Source of the DNA: Gymnorhina tibicen
Lineage: Eukaryota > Chordata > Aves > Passeriformes > Artamidae
Length of the DNA stretch: 64,000 nt
Assembly: GCA_013399875.1 (NCBI GenBank)
Contig: VXAZ01004634.1
Span: 124,001-188,000, forward strand
Reading direction: 5' to 3'
This document shows positions 40,301-55,300 of this stretch, piece by piece. Position 1 is the stretch's first letter; each line of letters opens with the position of its first letter. Made by a program: the position numbers and the translations under genes. The notes under the pieces were generated by a model, which made no database searches, was not told where the DNA came from, and was given only the letters and a program-made list of their open reading frames with translations.

Positions 40301-43300
40301 TATCCTAAAAATCACTGTCTGGCATGATGTTACAGACTCTCACATTGTCCAGGAGAGCAGCAGTAACACGATCATCTCTCAAGGGAAGCTGACAAGCTGC
40401 CTGGATATCATATTTTTCCCACTGGGGCAAAAGGCCAAAAGGCTCAAGCAGCTCCTTTGTGCTTTGCTGGGAATGGCGGCAAAGAGTGAGGCCACCAAGA
40501 GCTATTCAGTTTTAGAATACAGCATTAAAAGAACAGGAATGACTAAGTGAAGGAAACAGCTTTAGAACAAAACATCAGGAAAATGCCTCTTTACTATTCA
40601 TAATCCGATTTGTTCAACGATTCAGTGTTTAGCTTCTAAATACTTGATCTTTTGCAATGTCTTACCTTGTTTCTCCTGGAAGAAAAGAGATTGGCATGTT
40701 CTCTTGACAGCCTTGACCTGGATGCCAATTAGATTTGCAAGCAGAGCAGAACTCAATGTCGCACACTTTGCACTGCACCAGTTGAGGGTCCTGTGGGCTT
40801 GATTCCTGGAGCTGGCAAACTGCCTGGCAAGTAGAGGATGGACACCAAGTCCGGCATGGATCCAAAAGCACTTCTGCAAAGGGACATAAAAGAACCAAAT
40901 TCAAAGGCGGATACAAGATCAGCCTTCCATAACAATGCATTCCAGCTGAGGTTGACTGGCAGGGCATTTGAAGACACAGATTTTCAAAAGGAGCTTTTTA
41001 ATTTATGCAACTTACTTTGACATAAATTTGGCCTGCTTTGCAAACAGGCACCAAACCAAAGTGAGTTTCATGAGTCTCAATTAATTGCCCACTTTCATTC
41101 ACTGAACTAAACTTGTTCTGAGAATAAGATGTATTATTTTTCAGTTGTACTTTTTTTGTGTATTGAAGTTAAATACAGCATATACTATGCAGTAAAACCC
41201 ACCAGAAAGTGTTTTTACAATGCCTTGCCCAGTAGGAACCTATTTCAAGTTGACTTCTACCCTAATGTAACCACATGATTAACAATAGCATAAGATACAG
41301 TTTCTTGAAGGCTCCTTACAGGTAAGTCATTTCATGTTTAAAAGCCTACTGAAGGCAATAAAAACCTACCAATGATTGCAATGGTTTCTAGGCTGGGTCT
41401 TGCCCTCAGCAAAACCTTACTGTGAGTTCTCCATGGCCACACCATTCCACATCTCCATAGGCACACAGTCAGCTTATGTTCTTAACATGTTTGTATCATT
41501 ACACACAGAACCACTCATTAATTCTCTACCAAATGCCATCCCAGGAGATAAATGTTGGCTGTGAAAGAGATCAGTATTCCTCTCCAGCCCCTACAGTACT
41601 AGTAGTCAACTTAAACAGCAAAGCTCAAAATAGAAGTCACTCCCTCCCTTAGTTATTTAGGAATATAATACATAGCAATTTTCTTTCCTTAGTTTATTCC
41701 CAGAGTACTGCAGTTCTGGGAATCATGCAGGCAAGAACAGAAGCAATTACTTTTTAGGTTTTAGGGTTTTTCTTTCTTATGACCAAGCAATTAACGCACA
41801 ATGCTACTGCAAGAACATGTACAGAGATTCTGATCTATAGGATCGCTCTGCAACAAACCCATTCTCACAGCCTTCAATGGGTACTGTTACATGTGTTACC
41901 TCTTTCAAACTGCAGCTTCTTATACCTTTGCATGATTTCTGATGCAACCATGCACTCAATCTGTTTAAAGAAGGAAAAGAAGAAAAAATGCCAGTCAGGA
42001 ACAGTAATAATCTAATTTTAAACAAACACACAGTGTATTTCACCTTTGAAGAATTAATAAAAACATATGTTGTCAACAATGGAAGCTGTAACATAAAAAG
42101 CAAGACACATTTAAACATCCTGTAAGGAAAAGAAAACACCCTGTCTGCAGGAAAAGTGTACCTCATTTTCTTGCAGATGACCTCGCTTTGGGCAGGCAGC
42201 ATCAGGGCAGCTGATTGCTGTTTCTAGACCTTCCTTGATGAGTAGTTCCACATACTGTTTTAGGCACTGTAAGAGAGCCAAACACTCAGTTAACTATTCT
42301 GCCAAGGATAAATCACTCAGTATTTTAACAGCTTTCATCTAAAAATCTGAAGAAGTCAAACTTTGAAAAAACAGGTACGTCTGTGTCCCTTTTACAGCCA
42401 TGAGCCACAGTCATAGTTTTTGCCACAGTTATACTTTTAAGTAGAAAACAGCAAGTTCATTTCCCCATCAAATCATAGCATCATTTAGGTTGAAAAAGAC
42501 CTCTAAAATTACTTAAACCAAAATTAACCAAATAACTCTTCATCAATTTAAAATATGCAGCAAATTAAAAAATAACAATGGGGGAAAGCACAAATCAAAC
42601 AGGAAGCAGAGGAGGGAAAAATAATAAAACACCTCCATGATGCAATTAGATTAACCACACTCTAAAGATCATTGCATAACTGGAAGCCACAACATAGCTT
42701 AGTACGCAGTAATTCCCCATACACAGACATCTGTCAAGCATACCAGAGCACAAAGGGAGTTGTGTATCTTGCCGTCTATTCCTGGAAAATAACTATCTGA
42801 ACTTCAGGGTTAAAGAAGTAACTTTTCCATAGAAAGGAAAAATGTGAGAATTAGGACTCCCTGAAGAACTACAGTTTCCATGGGGACCAAATAATAAATA
42901 TTGGTAATACTAATACTTTTCTCCCCTAGCAACCACAGCATTTTACCCAACTCATAACTGAAAATGTAGCCTCTAACACAGCAGTGCACAGCGCAGCTGT
43001 CACCAAAGCAGAGAAGAAAAGTGGGTATTTTTGACCAAGGGCAAATTAAGATCAAACCTTGTTATTCTTGAAGAGCAACAAGCCCCCTCCACCTCCATCC
43101 TTCCTACATCAAGCTGAGAGCTAAGGCATAGGTGTCTGTCAGGAAGGCAAGGGAGTGATGAAGAGACCCGGCTCTCTGCTGATACCATGCAACTTCTACC
43201 CGCCCAACACTACACAGAAAGAGCAAATGAGGGTCTGCTTCCCAGTGTAGGGGGCACCCTGTGATGTTCTCACCCTACTTGTGAGCTCAGCTGGCATAAG

Positions 43301-46300
43301 CAAACTGCAGACAATTAAGAACAAGGTCCCCAACTCTCTGTTAGCAGATGTGTGAATAAAGAGTGAGGCTAGACCAACAGCAGAGAGAAATGAAGATACG
43401 AAACCAGCTCAGCATACAGCTGTGTGGGAGGTGAGAAGGATTACACACTCTGCAGCAAACTGGCAAAACAAGGATTTCAGTTACCAGTTCCAGACATTTG
43501 AAAAAGGCTTGCAGCTGCTGACTCACCACTAGCCTGGAAGGCAAAGGGCTGCACTGGCCTTGCCAAGGCTGGTGTGCCTAACTTCAGGTCAGAGCACAAA
43601 ACTACTTCTCCGAAACTGCTTTTTCCTTCAGCCCATGCAATCAAATAGCCCATAAACAAGCACCTTCCAGCCTAACCCTTAGGCATGCAGCTTGTAGCTG
43701 TTAAAGTTCAGACTTCAAACCTCTTCCCTTTCTCTTCTGCCTCTTGATTCGTCTATTCAGCTCCTTTCAGACACCTCTATTAACAAATTATTCTAGATAT
43801 TAGCTCTTGCAGCTTGATTGCAGCATAGACCTTACTTCCTGCCCACACAATCTCTGTTGCTCTGGTCCACAGCAATTCTGGTGGCAACTTGGCACCACCT
43901 TGATAGCACAACAAAACATTTCTGTTAGAGCCCCCTTTCCCTGTGTCTCCCATGCATTAGAGAAAGCAGGTCAATTTTTTGGAGAAGAAAATAGATATAA
44001 GATAATTTATATTTATAAAACTTTTAACTGTGCAAAGAAATCCATGTTTGACAGACTACACATAGTCTTTGTCTTCCTCAGCAGGGATTTAATGAGGACA
44101 ACTGTTCACTTAGTAGATGTTTGACTCTCAGAAGGTTTCCAAGCCTTCACTTGGAGCTCTGCAGGGCAGGTGGTGGAACACTTCAAGAAAGCCAGGACCA
44201 GCAACCACCAGGCTGAGCTCTGCAAGACCCAGGCCCTAGGTTGTGTGCCTTGGCAAGCTGTGATTTCAGCTGTAGTGAGGTATTAGTGCTCCTATAATGA
44301 CACTGCTGGCTCTTCCCTTTCCTCTCCATTTGCACATGCCAAGTGTGGATTAAAATGAAAATGCATACATTTTTAATGCCAGCACTTAGCACTTACAGAA
44401 AGTACTTTTCAAGCTGAATGAGCTTTGCTATCATTAATCATTAATGTGGCTGATTCTCCTCGTCAACCTGTTTAGGACCATTGCCAAAGCCTATTCGATT
44501 TCCTTCCCTTTCCTCTCATTTTCCAAGAAACGAGAGAGTTCATCCCTGTCGTGAGCAGTGTCCATGGCCTTTCCCTTCCCCTCATGGGGCACTGGCCCTT
44601 GCCTTCTCAAAATCAGCACAGCCAAGTGCACTTCTCACGCTTCACCTGACAAATGCCTCAAGGCTACGAAATATTGCTGGAAAATAGGCAGAGGATAAAA
44701 CATGCTATCAACTCAAGACTCCCCTGAGACTTCTTGGGTGGAGAAAGAGTAACCCAAAGCAGTTTCAAGAGACTTTGATGCACAGGGTACCTGTGGCTTC
44801 TCTTGAGAGCAGACACAAAACATACGGCTTGTATCAGACTGGCTACAGTACCAGAAATGCAGCAGCATCCAAGCAAAACAACAAAGCAGGATTAGGTATT
44901 CAATCATATACTATTGTCCTGGGTTACAATGTATTCTATTACCATGAGCTGTTGAGACCAGGTATAGCAATGTTCCTTGCCTCCTCTCTCTGGACTATCT
45001 CCTGTTAATGGGCCCATCAGTGCCTTGCCCCATGACTCACCATCCCACTGTGAGATGCTCCGCCCAGGGGGAAGGAACCAAGCATTCCCACCAGGATAAA
45101 AATCTGGGGCCTGGAACAGCAGACTCAGACTTACCTACTGGGACCCCAGAGGACAAGATCTACACCACTGGATTTTCCGAGGAAGACCAGACCCTCCTAC
45201 AACACTGCTGGACCTTCAGAGGAAGACCAGACCCTTCAACAGAACCACCACTCCAGGAGGACTGCAGTCACCATCTAATTGGACTGTTACCAACCCCCCG
45301 ATTACCAGGGGGTCAGGTTTGTGCTCTGACCTTGTCAGTGGGTTGGTTTTTTTGCGCTACTGCATTTATTTTATTTTTCCTATTAAACTGTATTTCTGAC
45401 TTGGACTCTCTCACTAGTTTGCTTTTCAAACTAGCACAACTATGAAAAATTCATTGTAAAACAATTACAAAAGCATGACAAATTTTTGCGTATTTTCTAT
45501 GCAACTTGACCCAGTGCTAGAAGAAAGTATCTTCATAGTCCTTCCATTAAGGCAATAAAGTACTGTACAGCATGAACAAAAAATGTGGAAGTGTAAGTCA
45601 CCCCAAACAACATTCAAAATGAACAGTATTACATAACTTTTCTCAGAGAAAACAGGAGCCAAAACTAGATACCTAAGGGCTGAGACTGGAGTAAGGCCAC
45701 AAGAGCACATTGACCCGTATAAAACGAATGTGCTGAGGAACATCTTTATTATTCCTCTAATGGATGTGTGTCAGAAGAGACCAGTTAGTACCCCTGAGCA
45801 CTACTCCTGTATTGTTCCCTGTGCATACATACTCCTTGTGCATCCCTGCTCTGTCCTCTTTCCATCACTGTTGTCCTTTCTGATGTGTGGATAACTTTTT
45901 CTGTCACATGGTAATCCATGAATCCCACTGGTATTTGCTGTCCCCACGACAAAGGGCAGGAGCATATCCACTTTGAGGAGTTTTAGCCCAGATCCATTCC
46001 CTCACACAAATCAACTGAGAGCCCAATTCAGCAGCAGTTTTACTATAAGCTACCTATATAAATTGGGAACACTTTTTTTCCCGTTGCCTCAGAGACAGAT
46101 GACTAATAAAGGAATGACTTCCTTTCTGAAGCTGCCAAGCACAGTGCAGTATTTAAAGCTCAGCAAGATGTGTTGTATTTCTAACTTTTATACGTGAAGG
46201 ACTGTGCCACGCAGAAAGGTACATATAGTGACCACTGATGCGCCATGGCTTTAGAGCTGCATATCTTTTTGTCTAATATTATAAAGATCAACATACCTAG

Positions 46301-49300
46301 ATAGGAATCAAAATGCTTCTTTTTGCCTAATTTCAAAACTGTAACACTTAATTTTGCTCTGCTGCATTTAGCTTTAACAAACCTGCACAGGCCATAGTAA
46401 AATTTATATACAAATAATTTAAATTTTTGGCTTTTCCTTTTCTTTTAGAAGAATTCCAGGAACAATCATGCTTACTTCTGATGTTGGTGCTTTGATTTAT
46501 TTCTCCTGACATCAAACCCCAAATAAACCCCATCATAATTCCAAAAAAGGAATCTTGACTTTGATTGTTTACATGGGGGGGCAACACTTACCTACCATCT
46601 GTTTTGACACAAAAAATGTGTTCACTTCGTGCCTAAAGTCATCTTACAATGCAAAATGCACATAATTAAAAACACTTGGAGATGGTTTGGGAAACTTATA
46701 ACTAATTTACTTTCAAGAGCATGTTATTGCTACTATTGCAACAAACAAGGAATGTTTTTTCAAGATGTCACCTTTTATTTGAGAGTTAGGCAGACAAAAA
46801 GATTATCCTGCATTATTTTCTTAACAGCTGATAGGCGGAATTTGTCAAAATGTAGACTTCTGACTACACTAAAGCTGCAGATGCAAGTGCTGAATCATAT
46901 GGAAAATTTTTAAATCAGTCCATGGATTTGGAAAGGCCAAAAACACATGACAAGAGCCAAGTATATCATCACTGTACCACTTGATTTACTTCTTAAAACT
47001 TCATATGTATTTTAGTGCTGGCATTAGGACACAGTCATCACTAAATGAAGTGTGCACTACATGCAGAATCATCACGTGCTGGTATTGGAAACCAATTTTT
47101 AAAAAACCAAACACATGCACCAGTAAAATTGAAAGGGGAAAAAAATAAAAATAAGAAATCTAGCATTTATCAAGTTCTAAAAAAGAAAGGGAATTAGTTT
47201 TTTACAATACATTTAATAACAATAAATATTAAAAGTAGGCAAAAGCAGTTGCTATTGTGCACAAATATTAACCTTGGAAATAACCCTACACTTTGGGCAG
47301 ACAATCACTAAGCGCTTACGCTGCACTTCAGAAACACATGGAAGGACATGCTTTTTCTACAAGGGAGATTTTTTAAAGCTCAAGCTGAAAATGTTTTCAA
47401 ATAGAATGATTATTAACATGTAGACTAAATTGCCAGTCTCAAATTCTGTATCATCTGAAAACCAGGATTAGATGAACATCTAAAAATATACATCCATAAA
47501 TACGCACACATATAATTACATAAACTTGCATTCAACCACATGAAGGCTCAGGAAACGCTGGTTGGTATTTTGTGATCCACTTTACAAGTGACATCAGGGT
47601 AGGTGCATGCAAAGATCCCTTTGGGCCTTACTTTCTAGGAAAGAATATGAAGAATATGAAAGGATATTGAGTGAGAAGCACTTATTTCATAGTGGCTTGT
47701 AGCTACAAATCTACAGTTTGGTCTATGGGTCGCTTTTATGCTAATAGGATACTAAGCCAAAGTTGTGTGATGGGGCTACAGAGATGACCAAAACTACTAC
47801 TGCATCAACTACTTTTGATAGTATTTTGTAGTATTTTTATGCTATGCATACGAGGAATTTTTCTTTACATTGCTTTAAAATGAATACTAAGAAGATGGTA
47901 TCTTTTCCTTCCATAAGACAGTGCAATACCAAGGTTATTCTACTGCTCTGTACTCATTCCCCTAAGCCAATTCTGCAGTCAGTCTGGTGAATAGGTATTT
48001 ATACTGGTAGACACAATGCCTGTAAATCTTTCGGGTAATGTGATCTAATGTGGTATTTTAGCTTCAGATTTTAACTCAGTAGAGTGATGCAGTGGGCAAT
48101 ACTCACTGGAGCAGGGGGAGACAGTGTGCGTGAGCGTGAGTGAATTTCTTTCACTACAAAAAAAATCTGAGTGTCTATGTCTCAGGTGAAGACTGATACT
48201 CTTGGAATAATAGCTCCCCACCCTTTTCTCCAAGTAGCAAATTCACTCTGGCAGAGAGCTTTTTACCTGAATAAGATGTCATTTTCTGGAAATACTTTCC
48301 ATTTAGAAAAACCTGAACAACTCCAAGAAGAAAAACTCCCCTAAAATAAGCAGCCTACATCTCAGGTGTTCTCTGAAAAAGAGGGAAGAATGACACCATA
48401 ATAAGGCTAGAGCCTTCCCTATTCCTGAAAAAGAGATTCTTGTAGCCATATATAACTATCATATGTTACCTTTTAAAATGTTTTGGTGCATACTTCTAAA
48501 AGCAACAGAAATGCTCATCTAGGTAACAGGACAAATCACAGAATCACAGCACGGCTTAGGTTGGGACAGATCTTCAAGATCATCCAGTTCCAACCATTTT
48601 GCCATAGGCAGGGACACTCTCTAGTAGCCCAGGTTGCTCAGAGCTCTATCCAAACTGGCCTTGAACACTTCCAGGGATGGGACATTCACAACTTCTCTGG
48701 GTAACCTGTCCAGTGTCTCACCACCATTATCGTAAAGAATTCCATCCTAGTATCTAAACCTACTCTTTTTCAGTTTGAAGCCTTTGCCACTTGTCCAGTC
48801 ACTACATACTTTTATAAAAAGTCCCTCCCATTTTCTTGCACAGCCTCCTGGTTGGACTCCCCTTAGCAAACCCTATTATAAAGTTACCTGTCCCTGCCCT
48901 CCCTTTATTCCTGACCCACAAGCTCTTGGTTGGCTACTTATCCATCCCCAAGTGCAGCTCCACACCCTCCAGCTGGTTACTGACATAAAGGGTGACACCT
49001 CCACTTCATTTCTTCTGCCTGTCCTTCCTAAAGAACCTGCATCCTTCCATTCCAACACTCCAGTCATAGGAACCATATTATTTTAAACTTAGTTTTTCAT
49101 AGAAAAAGAAAACTACTTTCTGAGAAATTTCCATGGTATACTTACATGTGTGAGAAAAGAAAAAGAATGGGAGGTTCCTCAGAGAGCTTTTAAGCTTCTT
49201 TCAAATTTACTACATGGCCTTTTTGTGTTAAGTAGTTACAATCCTGCCTCAAATCTATTGTTGTTTAATAACAGGCTCAACTTGGAACCACTCTTGCACT

Positions 49301-52300
49301 GCTGTTCCAGTGTGCCCAATTCTCTACAGCAGATCTACAATCTAGCTTTTTAATATCACCCTAATCCTACTTAATTGACGAGTGACTTACTGGAAAATAT
49401 CTATACACACTTAATCACAGAGATCTGTTTGAGGCATATGCGTGAGTGTGGGAGTGATTTTTTTTCTTTACTAGATAAACGGTTAGCTATACTGACCAAA
49501 TCCGCAAGCACAAGCTATATTCAACTTCACAAACCACCTCGATCTGAGACAGATGTACATTACAAGTGTTTAATGTTTGTGGTAATACTTTGAACTTAGA
49601 TAATTTCCAATTCTATAGACATCTTTTCACAAACAATTATCAACTTGCAAAGAAATCTTCACTATTACAACTCAAATTTTTATTAACCCTAATTTATCAT
49701 CTTAAGAATAAATCACAGGAAGAAAAAATCCACTTATCTTGACATGCAGTACTTCAAATCTGAAAGCAGTAACAGAGAACTGTCTTACATGTTTACCCTT
49801 CCTATCCTTTGTTTTGTTACAAAGATTCTGATACATAAGCATATCAACCCTTGACTCCAAGACAAGCATGTGCATGGCACTCCAGAGCTCTGCAACAGGA
49901 AAATATCTAGAGCCTTATGCTGTGAACAAGAATGTACACACTAAGAGAGACTTTGGCCAGGACCAGAGATGTATCAGCCGTGATGTTATCTATGTTTTCC
50001 CCAAAGAGGCAAGCAACTTGGATGATCTCTGTTTGACAGGTTTCCTGCCTCTACCTTCCTGATACCTGGCCTCTTTTTAAAGATATTTTTTGTATGAAAC
50101 TGCCAATGGTAAATGCATCTTTCTCCCACCATGTTGTCAATATTTAAAGACTCCATCAGCTGTTCTGTAGCCCTGTTATAGACTATATTGTCAGTCTAAA
50201 TGCAATCACATCATCTTGCCGGTGGATAATGGCCAAACAGGATGACAGCTAGGAAAGAAACACAACCCATGTGCTTCCATGTTTGAGGACAAACCATCTG
50301 AGCATTCTTTCCTGAGCTGTAAAAATTATTCTTGTCCGAGAGTCCTTGCCCTCCCAACCCCTGGAGGAATCTTTGTATGGGGACTGGCCGCAGCCTGGCA
50401 GGAGCAGGCACTCACCCATTGCAAATGCTTCTGTGGTTAGTGCAACGATGGCTGTTGATTCGTCCTGTGGACAGCACAGCAGACATTGATGCTTTGGTTC
50501 TACCTCTGTCCTAACGCCTTCTGACAGTAAACCCAAATATCACAGCAGTCCCTTGTACACACTTCTTAATCAATGCAAACAACAACTGGCAGACAAGATG
50601 TTCGTATTAGGGATGAGGTGCATCTTCATCCCTGTCTGATTGAGTCCAGCCTCCAAACCCTCCACATAAGACTGTCAGAGTACAGGGAAGAGCACCATCA
50701 GGCCTCTCAGTCAACAAATGATGGAAGTAAGGCAAGAAGAAATGTATGTATTATCAAGAATGCAGAAAGAGGAGGCCTGATGACTACTTCAGCTTGAGAA
50801 ATATCAGGACATGGCAAACAGCCTTCGAGACACAGCAATCAATGGCTGCAGAAACTGCAAGCAGGACTATGCAACCAGAACTAAATGCACTGGAAAAATA
50901 AGTGCCTTGTTCCAGCTGAGTATCTTGAAAGAGAAGGAGAAGGCAACAGACTTACAGCTCCCTAGCCTTTGAAATGGTGGGCTGCATACTGTAAAATTTA
51001 TAGAAGCTGAACAATTTTTCTTCAGAGAAATCAATCATATCAGTAGACAGCTGAAAATGGCCAAATGAGACAAGGATAGTACCTTGTGATATAGGCATAT
51101 CTTCATCTTTGAGTAGGTATTCCAAGTGGATGTACATGTAAACTGTTTTCATTATGGATTTTTATCCCTCCATTACCTTGCATAAACTTTTTGTTCTCAC
51201 CTATTCAGGGCTGCAATTGGTAAAAACCCACAGAGTAAACTTTATGAAAATAAATTTATTTTCAAATGTCAACATATGTGGCATGAAACTCAAATATTCA
51301 GAAGGCAAAAACACCACAAAAAAAAAAAATCAGTCTTTCTTTATATGTTTGAGAAAAGTTTATTCTATTTCAGAACAGAAATAGCAATTCTGAGGGGGAA
51401 GAAAATACACCTGCAGCAAACAAAGGGCCTTCCCTTTTCACATGCAAAACCCTGTGCAAACAAAAATGAACTAGTTTTCCCAACACCCTGATGAAGACAG
51501 ATAACATTAATCTAATTTAGTGACAGCACACAGGAAAGGAAAGCTGAAGGCTCTGGATCAAGTTTAGTTTTCACCCAGGGTTCTGTAGTTCCTGCTTATT
51601 AAAGCAGGGAGTTCTATCATCCCAGCACCTACACGACAAGTGAGAACCCAGCCAGCCACGTGAACTGCTACGCAAACACACAGTGACCTCTAACCATGAA
51701 GCTTCTACTGACACATCACGTGTCAAGATCAGTATCAGTTCTGTGCTAAGGCTTGGGTATGTGAGCTCTAAGCTTTGCTGGTGGGAAATAGGGAAAGATT
51801 ACAGCTGCTAAGAAGGACCTTGAACTCTATAAAATCTCACAAGCCATTAGGTTTCCCCCTCCCTCCAGTCTCCAAGCAAGTAGGGCATCTCCTTTGATAG
51901 AGGTGAGGAACACCCTGGCATCAGCACAGTGCTGCCCTGCTAAGGTAGGGTTCTCTTGGCAAGCAGGGACAAACTATACAGGATCAGGAAGGCAGCCAAG
52001 CCCACCTGTTTCCATCCACACTGCTCTTGGTGTCTGCCTTGCCCTGGGGGAAGGAGGTGCCGATGAGGCACTCTGCCTCATCTGGAGCAAGGGATAACAC
52101 TAAGTGAGTCACACTTTTTTCTGTCCTTCAACTCAGAGAAGCTCCATGTGCTTCCAGTCAAGCATGACAACAAGAAAAAAAAAAGGGATGCCTGACACCA
52201 GTTATAGTGAGGATAATATTTGCTTTGCTGATCTTCAGCCTATAAGGAAGCGCAAATAGGGGAATGATTAGAGTATAAACAGTCATGGATTAGGCAAATT

Positions 52301-55300
52301 CAGTAATCCTGTCTAAAAAGGGCTAGTGATAGCAGGAGTCTGTCACTATCCTGCTGTCAAGCTATGTGGGATGGAATACAACACACTTAGAGAGACACCT
52401 AAAGGTCCAGGTAAGATTAACCAGCTGGCTCAAGGGCTTAAGGTAGAGCTTAGGGGCAAGAATCAGAGTATGAGCATCTACTAAGTAGTTTTAGTTTCAA
52501 ATACCAAAGTTGATCCACATGTGTATATCTGACCAAAAAGAAAGCACAAACAAGCAGCAGAAGGTAGGTCTTAACATTAGTTTTGTTATTTTGTAACTGA
52601 AGGTGGCCCTCTCTTTTGCATATCTGACTACAGTTTCTCCTTCCATCAGTAACAAGGTAGCCTACACAGGAGTAGTCAAAACTTTTTCATCAAAGACAAG
52701 TTTTCTGTCATGCCTCATATTTCTTCTAGACATTTGCTTCCTTGGGCTGCCTAATTTACAGTTTGTTTTCTTTAAGTGTGAGAAAAGTAAGCAATGAATC
52801 CACTGGTACCAGAATGATCAGTACTGCATAACATCTTGAAGGGAACTGAACAACCTAATATGAGGTCAAAAGGAGCTTAGTCTGTCTTGAGTAATAGTGG
52901 CGTCACTGTATTTGCAACACATTGACACATCTGTGTGTTTTATATATATATAAAAAAACTATACAGTATTTATGTACACAGATGTACATGTAAATCCTGA
53001 ACCAGAACACATTCAAGCAAGTAACTGCTTGACTCCCATGCAAGAACATCAACTGGAAAAAAGCTGTGATAACTTCAGCACATATACAACTGGTAACACA
53101 TCAAAGGAACATCCTGTCCTTTAAGACATGTGAGAATTTCATAATAGATTACAAAATAATCAGAATTTCAGATGAGTTGGATAAAATTGCTCCCTGCTTA
53201 TCTCCCATGATCCCCTTAAAAAAACAAAGGCTAAGTAGTAAGTGAAAAAACTTAGTGCAGCAAATAATACCAAAAAAAATTAAAGAAAAAAAATGGTGTT
53301 CTCCGCTTTACTCTCCTTTTCCTACTCTAAATGTAAAGCTTTCTGAAGAAAACATGCAAAATCAATTACTTCTTCTGAGGCAAGCAACTGCTAAGCGACT
53401 ATCTAAAAATTTATGATTACTAGCTATGTACCGTGTGCTATTTAAATGGGGAAAAATAATTTAATAGAAAGACATTTAGGCATTTTGGTCTAAAATTACA
53501 CATGCACACTTAAGATTGGTCCTATTGTTAACATGATTCTAAAAAGAGAGACACGGGTTTGCCCTTTGATACTACTCAGGAGAACAAACAAAAAGCTAAC
53601 AGCAGGTATCTTGTTTTTCTCTCTACTCTTTAGACTTCTGTTCCTTTGGTACCTCAAGCAATTCAACAACGGATTTGCTTGAGGTACCAGAGAAAATACA
53701 TTCTTATAACATTCCTAATGGATGAGATATACAAAACTTGAGCTCACAGCATTGTCTAGGCATTAATGATCATAATGATAAAAATAATAATGGAGTATTG
53801 TACTAACTGGCAAAATAATACTATGGGAAATTGTAGTGCCTATGCCTTATCAGTAGAGGAGTGGCAGTCTGCTCTGTTTAATCCATGCACAGCTCTGCCA
53901 GAAAGCAAATGGAAACAGTGTCCCCATTCTATCTTTCTGAATAGCAATGCTGCGCTACTTTACAAGTGTCAGGAAGAGACAATCCTTCATGGGATCTTTA
54001 TTGCAACTCTTCTATGATTATAAAGAGTGAAGACTTGCAGACAAATATAGGATTGAGAGACCTGTATATTGATCCAAATGCTGCCAACATACCAGTAGTA
54101 CTGCAGTTGAAAGGTCTCTTTGTAATACATACTCACGTTGTTTCAGCTTGCTGTGATTTAGACGGAAGAGCTAGAGCTAGTGGTAAAAGCTGTAGCAAAA
54201 GTAGTACTCACACTTGTATGGACACTCCTTTTTCTTTTTTGCTCATGTTCCTGGAAAGGCCGTCAGTTATCTCTGCTCATTTACAAAAAGGAAGCCAGAA
54301 CAAAACTACATACTGGTCCAACAAGAACAAAGCAGAGATGAACTGGGTCTGCTGTACATAGACTCCATGCAGAGTCTTGAGTCAAAAGGCTACTCTTTTT
54401 TCTTGTTGGTTTCAAACAACTTTAATTTGGCCATTTACAAAACACAATTCATATGCAGTGTCCCTGGTGTTTCTGGAAATTGTCACTGAAGGAACTCCAG
54501 TGGAGGATTCTGCATACAGCTATCATGCAGTAACAACTGTCAATAGGTCAAACAATCTTGCCGGATTCATGAGAGTATTTTCTTTAGCAATTTATCAACT
54601 TTCAGGCTGGCCTAAGGTAGAAATGAAGGCCTGGGCTGTAACAAGTTTATAGCTACTGCCTCTTGCATTTACTGGGATTGATTCTTAATACTTCCCTCAC
54701 CATCATCAAAGAAAGCAAGGGTATTTCCTGTTAATTCACAGGAAAGCTTGAGGATAAATAATTTTTTCAGGGCATTCAAATGTCACTGTAGTAAAGCTTA
54801 TAAGTGGCAAACAAGAGGCAGACAAACTACACCACTTTCTTTAAAAAGGACAAAGCTGAATGAACTATTCAAGACAATCAAATACAAATAGTAAAAGTGA
54901 CCAATGATTCCACCTGAACAGACTTCAAAACACAAATTCCATGTCACCAATCAGATTACTATGTCAGCTGCTAAGAACAGGTTATTGATAAAAGTCACGT
55001 ATCTGATGTCTGTAACTGGTTGTATCTTTCAAAACAGCAGTAAGAGTCAGCAATCACATTCTGCCAAGAAACAGAAGATCAGGGATGGCAGTAAACATCA
55101 GAAGGAACAAAGTGAAGATGAAAAAAATGTATCAGGTAACCCAATCTTTCTGCTGCCACGGAAATGTTACTGAAAATTGACATTTAAATATTCTCTGCAT
55201 TTAAGCAACAAGGAAAAACACAACACTCAGCTGTAAGCACTAGAACAGTAGAGAATAGTTTTCATGAAGCCTGTTATTTTATATACTTTTGCATGCTTGA

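Noticed and set aside
50573..50797. 74-codon frame with a protein-like composition
   Set aside because: No recognisable family, and it lies on the strand opposite to RNF144A within its intron; I cannot support it.
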